NCBI RefSeq assembly: GCF_024345475.1
Contig: NZ_JAGQBE010000021.1
Location: 1 to 36,570 of the forward strand
Length of the DNA: 36,570 bases
Direction of reading: 5' to 3'
Source: Cyanobium sp. T1B-Tous
Lineage (GTDB): Bacteria; Cyanobacteriota; Cyanobacteriia; PCC-6307; Cyanobiaceae
The translations under genes and the position numbers were made by a program. Positions 31,365 to 36,570 of the stretch are shown here, one piece after another (the first letter of the stretch is position 1; each line of letters opens with the position of its first letter). The notes beneath the pieces are model-generated. The model saw only the letters and a program-made list of their open reading frames with translations. It had not been told where the DNA came from and searched no databases.

Positions 31365-32600
31365 TCAGTGAGCCCCGTCGTTGGGGCCATCCCAGGCCGC
31401 TTGGGCCGCGGTGAGTCGCGGCAGCCGGTGCTTGAAGCCGCAGAGGATTTCCCAGGGGATGGTCTGGCAGCGGTCGCTCCAGTCCGAGGGGGTGATCTGT
31501 TGGTCGCCGTCCCGGCCCAGCAAGGTCACCACCGAGCCCACATCCAGGCCCGGGCAGTCGGTCACATCCAGCACCAGCTGGTCCATGGTGATGGCCCCCA
31601 CCTGGGGCAGGCGCTGGCCCTGGAACAGCACCTCGAGCTGGTTGGACAGCTGGCGGGGCACGCCATCGGCGTAGCCGATGCCCACCACCGCCAGGCGGCT
31701 GGGGCGGGAGGTGTGGAACCGGTGGCCGTAGCTCACCCCCACCCCGGCGCCCACGTCCCGGATCAGGCTGACCCGGGCATGCAGGGCCATGGCCGCCTCC
31801 AGGGGGATGGCGCCAGCCAGGTGGGCTGCCGGGCTGTGGCCGTAGAGGGCGAGCCCAACCCGCACCAGGTCGTAGTGGAGCCCGGCGCTGCGCAGGGTGC
31901 CGGCGGAGTTGGCCAGGTGCCGACTGCCGGCCTCCAGGCCCTGGTCCTGCAGGGCGCTCAGCACCGTGTCGAAACGCTGCTGCTGCTGTTGGGTGAGGCC
32001 GTCGTCCTCGAGGGGGGCGGCATCGGCGCTCGCCAGATGGGAGTACACCCCCCTGAGTTCAACGGCCTCCAGCTCGGCCAGGGCCGCCACCAGCCTGGGT
32101 CCCTCCTGCCAGTCGGCCCCCAGTCGTGCCATGCCGGTATCGAGTTTCAGCTGCAGGGCCATCGACCGGCCCTGGCCGCTGGCGAGGTTCTGGCAGAGCA
32201 GGGCTTCCCGCATGCCGCTGATGGTGGGCATCAGTTCCCAGTGGAGGCAACAGCGCAGTTCTTCCACCTGGCTGAGGCTGCCCAGCACCAGAATCGGCGC
32301 CTGGATCCCGGCCCGGCGCAGCTCGATGCCTTCGGCCAGGGTGGCGACCCCGCACTCGCTGGCCCCGCCGGCCAGGGCGGCCCGGGCCACCGGCACCGAG
32401 CCGTGGCCGTAGCCATCGGCTTTGACCACGGCCATCAGGCTGGTGCGGGAGCCGACGCAGCGTTTGAGGTTGCGGGCATTGGCGGTGATCGCCGCGGTGT
32501 CCACCTCCACCCAGGCCCGTTGGCGAGCCATCTCGGCTTCGGCGGCCGCACCGTTCCAGCTGGCCTGGGTGGCTTTGGTGGCCTGGGTCACGGATCCCAC
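31365..32600 (-). CDS. alr: Alanine racemase
   Basis: This is a PLP enzyme that makes D-alanine for peptidoglycan. The product is 411 aa. The PLP lysine lies in VVKADGYGHG (near residues 58-67). Catalytic Tyr of the second domain is in VGIGYADG, and the substrate-binding GAITMDQ segment follows. The C-terminal beta domain ends near DWSDRCQTIPWEILCGFKHRLPR. The first 23 residues are Ala/Thr-rich and GC3-rich, so they look coding, but the conserved part starts at MARQRAWVEVD (ATG 32531). GTG at 32600 and 32591 are also open. It is divergent from the HNH gene and follows tRNA-Ser by 19 bp. It shares the cell-wall theme of the preceding genes. Confidence 0.93.
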   Translation of the reverse strand: MGSVTQATKATQASWNGAAAEAEMARQRAWVEVDTAAITANARNLKRCVGSRTSLMAVVKADGYGHGSVPVARAALAGGASECGVATLAEGIELRRAGIQAPILVLGSLSQVEELRCCLHWELMPTISGMREALLCQNLASGQGRSMALQLKLDTGMARLGADWQEGPRLVAALAELEAVELRGVYSHLASADAAPLEDDGLTQQQQQRFDTVLSALQDQGLEAGSRHLANSAGTLRSAGLHYDLVRVGLALYGHSPAAHLAGAIPLEAAMALHARVSLIRDVGAGVGVSYGHRFHTSRPSRLAVVGIGYADGVPRQLSNQLEVLFQGQRLPQVGAITMDQLVLDVTDCPGLDVGSVVTLLGRDGDQQITPSDWSDRCQTIPWEILCGFKHRLPRLTAAQAAWDGPNDGAH

Positions 32601-32613
32601 CGAAGATTGCGCC

Positions 32614-32619
32614 TAGCAT
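32614..32619 (+). promoter_or_regulatory. Candidate -10 element (TAGCAT) for the HNH gene
   Basis: TAGCAT overlaps the upstream in-frame ATG at 32618 and would give a leader of about 16 nt to the ATG at 32642. It supports the shorter start. No -35 is clear. Confidence 0.3.
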
Positions 32620-32641
32620 GCCGCCCAACACGGGTGCTGGC

Positions 32642-33142
32642 ATGGGCCACGTTCTCGTTCTGAATGCGTCCTACGAGCCCCTCAACATCACCACCTGGCG
32701 CCGTGCCGTGGTGATGGTGCTGAAGGGAAAGGCGGAGGGGCTTGAACACGATCCGGCCCGCAGGATTCGCGACGATACCTGGCTGCCCACGGTGATACGG
32801 CTGCGTCATTACGTGCGGGTGCCTTACAAGCAATTGCCGCTTACCCGCCGCAACCTCTTCCATCGCGATGGCCACCGCTGCCAGTACTGCGGCACCAGCA
32901 GCGACCAGCTTTCCGTGGATCACGTGGTGCCCCGCAGCCGGGGTGGCCTCGATACCTGGGAGAACGTCACCACCGCCTGCCTGCCTTGCAATGTGCGCAA
33001 GGGCAACCGCACGCCCCGGGAGGCGGGCATGCCCCTGGTCAGGCAGCCCCATCGCCCCCTCAGCAGCCTCAACTTCGAGGCCAGTCGCCACATCTCTGCT
33101 GGCTTGCATGGCGAGTGGGCCAAGTATGTGATCGGCACCTGA
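32642..33142 (+). CDS. HNH endonuclease family protein
   Basis: The product is 166 aa from the ATG at 32642, which begins MGHVLVLNASYEPLN, the usual start of this cyanobacterial family; the ATG at 32618 adds 8 residues. The HNH core spans about residues 75-122. A zinc pair CxxC is at 80-83 (CQYC), the catalytic DH is at 93-94 (SVDHVVPRSRGG), Asn108 lies in TWENVTTAC, and a second CxxC is at 113-116. This is the complete motif, so nuclease activity is plausible. It stands alone without a methylase, toxin or transposon partner. The function in cyanobacteria is not established; proposals include DNA repair or RNA cleavage. It converges on prfA with a 5-bp gap. Confidence 0.85.
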   Translation: MGHVLVLNASYEPLNITTWRRAVVMVLKGKAEGLEHDPARRIRDDTWLPTVIRLRHYVRVPYKQLPLTRRNLFHRDGHRCQYCGTSSDQLSVDHVVPRSRGGLDTWENVTTACLPCNVRKGNRTPREAGMPLVRQPHRPLSSLNFEASRHISAGLHGEWAKYVIGT

Positions 33143-33147
33143 GCCGT

Positions 33148-34245
33148 TCAGCTGGCCACCTGCTCGGCCAGTTCCTCCAGTTGGCGGCTCTGGTCCGCGG
33201 CGATGCAGGCCCCGATCAGGTCGTGCAACTGGCCGTTGAGCACGGGTTCCAGGGAAAAGTTGCGGCCCAGGCGGTGGTCGGTGGTGCGGTTGTCTTTGTA
33301 GTTGTACGTGCGGATCTTTTCGCTGCGGTCGCCGCTCCCCACCTGGGCCAACCGGGCCGAACGCTCCTGGGCATTGGCTTCGGCGAGTTGGCGCTCGTAG
33401 AGCTTGGCCCGCAGGATCTCGAAGGCCCTTTCGCGGTTTTGCAGCTGGGAGCGCTCCTGGGTGCAGAACACCCGGATGCCGGTGGGTTTGTGCAGCAGGT
33501 CCACCGCCGTTTCCACCTTGTTGACGTTCTGACCGCCCGCCCCGCCGGAGCGGGCGGTGCTGATTTCAATGTCGGTGGGGTCGATCTGCACCTCCACGGG
33601 GTCGGCTTCCGGCATCACGGCCACGGTGGCGGTGGAGGTGTGCACCCGGCCCTGGGATTCGGTGGCGGGTACCCGTTGCACCCGGTGCACGCCGGCCTCG
33701 AATTTCAGCTGGCTGAAAACCCCGTCCCCCTGAATCGCCAGGATCAGTTCCTTGTATCCCCCCAGCTCCGCTTCGGAGGCGCTCACCGGCTCCACCCGCC
33801 AGCCCACGCTCTGGGCATACCGCTCATACATCCGGGCCAGATCCCCGGCCCAGATGGCCGCTTCATCCCCCCCAGCACCGGCCCGAATCTCCAGCATCAC
33901 GCTGCGCTCGTCGCGGGGATCGCGCGGCAGCAGGGCCAGGGTGAGCCGGTCGCGCAGGGTGGTGATGGCGGCGGCCAGGCTGGCGAGCTCGTCGGTGGCG
34001 AGCTCTTCCATGGCAGGGTCGCCCCGGTGCTCCTTCAGCAGGGCGCGGGCCTCTTGCTCTTCCAGTTCGAGTTTCTGGAGTTGCTGGTGGTCCTGCACCA
34101 GGGGCTCCAGGCGGGAGCGCTCCCGGGCGATGGCCTGCAGCTGGCTGGGGTTGGAGGCCACGGCGGGATCGGCCAGCTGCCGTTCGAGTGTCTCGAAGGT
34201 GCGGCGGGCCGTTTCCAGACGCTCATGCAGCAGGGAGGGGTCCAT
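33148..34245 (-). CDS. prfA: Peptide chain release factor 1
   Basis: RF1 ends translation at UAA and UAG codons. The product is 365 aa from the ATG at 34245 ([11 protein letters not shown]). The stop-codon recognition motif PAT at 193-195 marks RF1 (RF2 would have SPF). The GGQ catalytic motif is at 237-239, whose Gln is the methylation target of PrmC. The N-terminal coiled-coil domain (about 1-105) is Glu/Gln/Leu-rich. It follows rpmE by 107 bp, with a hairpin between that may partly separate the two transcripts. An upstream in-frame ATG at 34287 is less conserved. Confidence 0.96.
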   Translation of the reverse strand: MDPSLLHERLETARRTFETLERQLADPAVASNPSQLQAIARERSRLEPLVQDHQQLQKLELEEQEARALLKEHRGDPAMEELATDELASLAAAITTLRDRLTLALLPRDPRDERSVMLEIRAGAGGDEAAIWAGDLARMYERYAQSVGWRVEPVSASEAELGGYKELILAIQGDGVFSQLKFEAGVHRVQRVPATESQGRVHTSTATVAVMPEADPVEVQIDPTDIEISTARSGGAGGQNVNKVETAVDLLHKPTGIRVFCTQERSQLQNRERAFEILRAKLYERQLAEANAQERSARLAQVGSGDRSEKIRTYNYKDNRTTDHRLGRNFSLEPVLNGQLHDLIGACIAADQSRQLEELAEQVAS

Positions 34246-34285
34246 CAGCGGGGCGGAGCGGGGGCTGGAGGGCTCCAGACAAGAC

Positions 34286-34312
34286 AAAGCCGGATGCCCG
34301 AAAGCACCCGGC
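34286..34312 (-). terminator. Possible weak terminator or attenuator between rpmE and prfA
   Basis: GCCGGATGC (34289-34297) and GCACCCGGC (34304-34312) form a 9-bp stem with one G-U pair on the minus strand and a 6-nt loop. It is followed by TTTGTCTTGTC, an imperfect U-run. It could reduce read-through from the ribosomal protein genes into prfA. Confidence 0.45.
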
Positions 34313-34352
34313 CAGGGGATTGGGGTTCAATCGCGATCAGGCCAGGCCGAGC

Positions 34353-34661
34353 TCAGGCTTCGGTGGCTGCAGGAGTGGCTTCTGAGGCGGCTTCATCGGC
34401 CGGTGCCTCGCTCTTGGCGGCCTTTTTGGCGCCTGAGCTGGAGCTGGCTTCGGCCCCGCCCATGCCGTACTTGCGCATGAAGCGGTCCACCCGCCCCTCG
34501 GTGTCGAGGATCTTCTGGGTCCCGGTGTAGAAGGGATGGTTGCCACTCCACACGTCGACGTGGATCTCGGGCGAGGTGGAGCCGGTGGTCATCACCACCT
34601 CTCCGTTGCAGATCACCTTGGCATCGGGGTACCAGGTGGGATGGATGTCGGCCTTGGGCAT
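34353..34661 (-). CDS. rpmE: 50S ribosomal protein L31 with an extended tail
   Basis: L31 bridges the two ribosomal subunits. The product is 102 aa; the L31 core (about residues 1-68: MPKADIHPTWYPDAKVICNGE, SPEIHVDVWSGNHPFYTGTQK) is followed by a 34-residue tail rich in Ala, Ser, Lys and Glu. The core keeps only one cysteine (Cys18), so it is the zinc-free C-minus type. The tail is low complexity and longer than in most bacteria, but similar Ala-rich tails occur in picocyanobacteria as I recall. It is 32 bp downstream of rpsI, in the same operon. Confidence 0.95.
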   Translation of the reverse strand: MPKADIHPTWYPDAKVICNGEVVMTTGSTSPEIHVDVWSGNHPFYTGTQKILDTEGRVDRFMRKYGMGGAEASSSSGAKKAAKSEAPADEAASEATPAATEA

Positions 34662-34693
34662 GGCAGGAAGGAGCTGATGGCGAAGAAAAGAAA

Positions 34694-35095
34694 TCAGCGC
34701 TTGGAGAACTGAGGAGCCTTACGGGCTTTCTTCAGGCCGTACTTGCGGCGCTCCTTGGCGCGGGGGTCGCGGCTGAGGTGACCTTCAGTCTTGAGGGGCT
34801 TGCGGTTGTCGGGGGACAGGTCGCACAGGGCCCGGGCTGCGCCCTGCTTGATGGCATCGGCCTGGCCGGTCAGGCCCCCACCGCGCACGTTGACCAACAG
34901 GTCGTACTCGGCCGCCAAGCCGAGGGTTTGCAGCGGGGCTTTCACCGCCGCCAGGTAGACGGGGTTGTAGTTGAGGTAGTTGTCGCCGGGGCGACCGTTG
35001 ATCGTGACGGTGCCGTTGCCGGGAACCACGCGCACGCGGGCGACGGCGGTCTTACGACGACCCGTACCCCAGTAGACGACTTTGTTGGTGCTCAT
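34694..35095 (-). CDS. rpsI: 30S ribosomal protein S9
   Basis: S9 has a C-terminal tail that reaches the P-site tRNA. The product is 133 aa. It opens [18 protein letters not shown], contains [14 protein letters not shown] and [15 protein letters not shown], and ends in the conserved basic tail [12 protein letters not shown] with the last Lys-Arg. Its ATG overlaps the rplM stop in an ATGA sequence (35092-35095), so translation is coupled to rplM. Confidence 0.97.
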   Translation of the reverse strand: MSTNKVVYWGTGRRKTAVARVRVVPGNGTVTINGRPGDNYLNYNPVYLAAVKAPLQTLGLAAEYDLLVNVRGGGLTGQADAIKQGAARALCDLSPDNRKPLKTEGHLSRDPRAKERRKYGLKKARKAPQFSKR

Positions 35096-35544
35096 TGGGC
35101 TGCGGTGGCGGGATCGAGGGCGAGAACCTGGGGCTGTTGGGCGGCATGGGGATGCTCGGTGCCCTTGTAGACCTTCAACTTGCGGAACAGCTGACGGCCC
35201 AGGGCGTTGTGGGGAAGCATGCCCTTGATGGCCTTCTCCACGATCCGCTCGGGGATCCGAGCCTGGAGGTGCTCGAAGGTTTCGGTTTTCATGCCACCGG
35301 GCCGGCCGGAATGGCGGCGGTAGATCTTCTGAGTGGGCTTGTTTCCGCTCACCTTCACCTTGTCGGCGTTGATGACGATCACAAAATCGCCGGTGTCGAG
35401 GTGGGGGGTGTAGCAGGGCTTGTTTTTGCCGCGCAGCACCTGGGCCACTTCGCTTGCCAGGCGACCGAGGGTCTGATTCTCAGCGTCCACCAGATACCAC
35501 TGGCGGTCAAGGGAATCAATCGAGGGCAGGGGGGTCTTGTTCAT
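35092..35544 (-). CDS. rplM: 50S ribosomal protein L13
   Basis: L13 is an early 50S assembly protein. The product is 150 aa, opening [19 protein letters not shown] and containing [30 protein letters not shown] and [21 protein letters not shown], all family landmarks. It is the first of the rplM-rpsI pair and follows truA. Its leader contains several short dyads that could form a regulatory structure, as L13 leaders do in other bacteria. Confidence 0.97.
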   Translation of the reverse strand: MNKTPLPSIDSLDRQWYLVDAENQTLGRLASEVAQVLRGKNKPCYTPHLDTGDFVIVINADKVKVSGNKPTQKIYRRHSGRPGGMKTETFEHLQARIPERIVEKAIKGMLPHNALGRQLFRKLKVYKGTEHPHAAQQPQVLALDPATAAQ

Positions 35545-35547
35545 GTC

Positions 35548-35610
35548 GCCTGATCAGGCACCGGCAGGCCGGAAGTTGGGGCAGGACAGCTGGTCGTTGG
35601 AAACCCAACG
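35548..35610 (-). promoter_or_regulatory. Structured leader of rplM-rpsI
   Basis: Three dyads lie in the 82-bp truA-rplM spacer. They are GCCTGATCAGGC (35548-35559), CCGG/CCGG around a 4-nt loop (35561-35572), and CGTTGG/CCAACG around AAAC (35595-35610). The first covers the AGG that would serve as the ribosome binding site of rplM. An L13-type autoregulatory leader is possible but unproven. Confidence 0.4.
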
Positions 35611-35626
35611 CCCGGTTTCAGTGACC

Positions 35627-36547
35627 TTACCGCCTGGCCTGCGCGCCCCCGGATGGCAGCGGCGCGGGTTGGGCGGACTGGACGGCTGAAGCAGGCTGGA
35701 GATCCGGTGAATCGGAGGTCTCGAGCTGAAACCGCGGTTGGCAATCATACCAGGCGGGTCTGGGGAACACCTCTGTGGGATAGCCCACCCGCAACAGGCA
35801 CAGGCCCTGGGGCGGCGCGGCCTCCTTCACCTCCACCCTGCGGCACTCCCGCCAGCGGCGTTCGAAGGCCTCGCCGCTGAGCCTGCCCTCGCCCACCGCC
35901 ACCAGCTGGCCCATCACGAGGCGCACCATGCCGTAGAGGAAGCCGCTGGCCTGCAGCTCCACCGTGATCAGATCACCCTGGCGCTCCAGCCGCACCTCCT
36001 GCAGGGTCGTGCGTCCATGGGCTCGGCGGCTGCCGGCCCGCTGGAAGGCCGAGAAATCGTGCTCCCCCAGCATGGCTTGGAGGGCCTGGCCCATGGCCTG
36101 GTCGTCGAGCCGTTGCTGGTAACGCTGCCAGCTCCAGGGGGCGAGGAACAGGTTGGGAGTGCGGGCGTTGAGGATCGTGTAGCGGTAGCGCCGGTAGGTG
36201 GCGCTGAAGCAGGCGTGCCAGGTGTCGGGCACCGCTGCGGCTGCCCGGATGCGAATCGAGGCGGGCAGCCGCCCGTTCAGGGCCTTGGCCCAGCGCTCCG
36301 GCGGGATGGGCCCGGCGCTGTCGAAGTGCACCACCTGGGCCGCGGCGTGCACCCCGGTGTCGGTGCGGCCCGCTGCCATGGTGCGAGCGGGTCCATGGGG
36401 CTCCAGGCCGGCGATCGCCCCTTCCAGGGTCTCCTGCACGCTGGGGGCATTGCGCTGGCGTTGCCAGCCGCAGAAGGCACTGCCGTCGTACTGGAGGCAG
36501 AGGGCGATCCGGCGCAGGGAACGGTTGGGGGGAAGGGCGGAGTCCAT
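35627..36547 (-). CDS. truA: tRNA pseudouridine(38-40) synthase
   Basis: TruA makes pseudouridine at positions 38-40 in the anticodon arm of tRNAs. The product is 306 aa. The N-terminal [16 protein letters not shown] (near residues 17-31) and catalytic Asp63 in [10 protein letters not shown] are present. The second domain has the YRYTILN, HDFSAFQ and [15 protein letters not shown] motifs. A 30-40-residue Pro/Ala/Gln-rich C-terminal tail extends beyond the family core. The ATG at 36547 overlaps a TAA stop of an upstream frame (TAATG), and only 23 bp remain in the window, so the neighbour upstream cannot be identified; rplQ is the usual one. Confidence 0.94.
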   Translation of the reverse strand: MDSALPPNRSLRRIALCLQYDGSAFCGWQRQRNAPSVQETLEGAIAGLEPHGPARTMAAGRTDTGVHAAAQVVHFDSAGPIPPERWAKALNGRLPASIRIRAAAAVPDTWHACFSATYRRYRYTILNARTPNLFLAPWSWQRYQQRLDDQAMGQALQAMLGEHDFSAFQRAGSRRAHGRTTLQEVRLERQGDLITVELQASGFLYGMVRLVMGQLVAVGEGRLSGEAFERRWRECRRVEVKEAAPPQGLCLLRVGYPTEVFPRPAWYDCQPRFQLETSDSPDLQPASAVQSAQPAPLPSGGAQARR

Positions 36548-36570
36548 TAAAAAACCGCGGTGGATGGTCT

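Noticed and set aside
36548-36570. C-terminus of rplQ upstream of truA
   Set aside because: A frame ends at 36547-36549, but its last residues (RPSTAVF) do not resemble the usual L17 ending, and 23 bp are too few to decide.
1-36570. Mobile elements, prophage, CRISPR, toxin-antitoxin or restriction systems
   Set aside because: No transposase, integrase, repeat-spacer array, attachment repeat or defence gene was seen; the lone HNH gene has no mobile context.

Overview
The window is GC-rich, gene-dense chromosome from a cyanobacterium. It encodes the photosystem I core (psaA, psaB) plus psaI and psaL, a ferredoxin-type glutamate synthase, a plastoquinone/tocopherol-pathway methyltransferase, a CbiG-CobJ fusion, and an RNase E tail ending in the cyanobacterial hexa-arginine motif. 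The PsaA/PsaB sequence style and the gene order (rne-rnhB-DUF1997-pheA-methyltransferase-LON-rpsJ-tuf-fusA-rpsG-rpsL, then gltB, lipA, cobJ, psaAB, psaLI, prfA-rpmE-rpsI-rplM-truA) point to the Synechococcus/Cyanobium picocyanobacterial clade. The high GC suggests a Cyanobium-like member. This assignment is inference from gene content and remembered family sequences, not from a search.

Layout. Positions 1-2351 hold the 3' part of rne and rnhB (+). Positions 2317-2829 hold a DUF1997 gene (-), convergent with rnhB and divergent from pheA (+, 2899-3726). Positions 3734-5385 hold a LON-domain gene and an MPBQ-type methyltransferase (-). Positions 5495-10303 hold the str-type translation operon rpsL-rpsG-fusA-tuf-rpsJ (-), closed by a strong intrinsic terminator. 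Upstream of it on the same strand are a small A-type Fe-S carrier-like gene and a secreted phosphodiester-glycosidase-like gene. Positions 12769-17367 hold gltB/glsF (+), whose short leader contains a long hairpin. lipA (-) and tRNA-Pro(CGG) (+) follow, then a lipoprotein gene overlapping cbiG-cobJ (-).

Positions 21726-22178 are a 453-bp control region that leads into psaA-psaB (+) and a textbook terminator. Next come a small lipoprotein gene, psaI-psaL (-), a small HEAT-like protein gene, and an envelope-flavoured group: GT2 glycosyltransferase, NlpC/P60 peptidase, serine hydrolase, and alr beyond tRNA-Ser(GCT). A stand-alone HNH gene and the truA-rplM-rpsI-rpmE-prfA run complete the window.

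Most genes are conserved housekeeping. I see no prophage, insertion sequence, CRISPR array or defence island, and I do not claim a new multi-gene system. The signals worth a second look are mostly non-coding. They are the gltB leader hairpin, the palindrome in the rpsL leader, a perfect hairpin between rpsG and fusA, a dyad in the psaA control region, the too-tight lipA/tRNA-Pro junction, and a recurring compact promoter pattern (TAnnnT about 16-20 nt before the start codon), in two cases built on the stop codon of the upstream gene.
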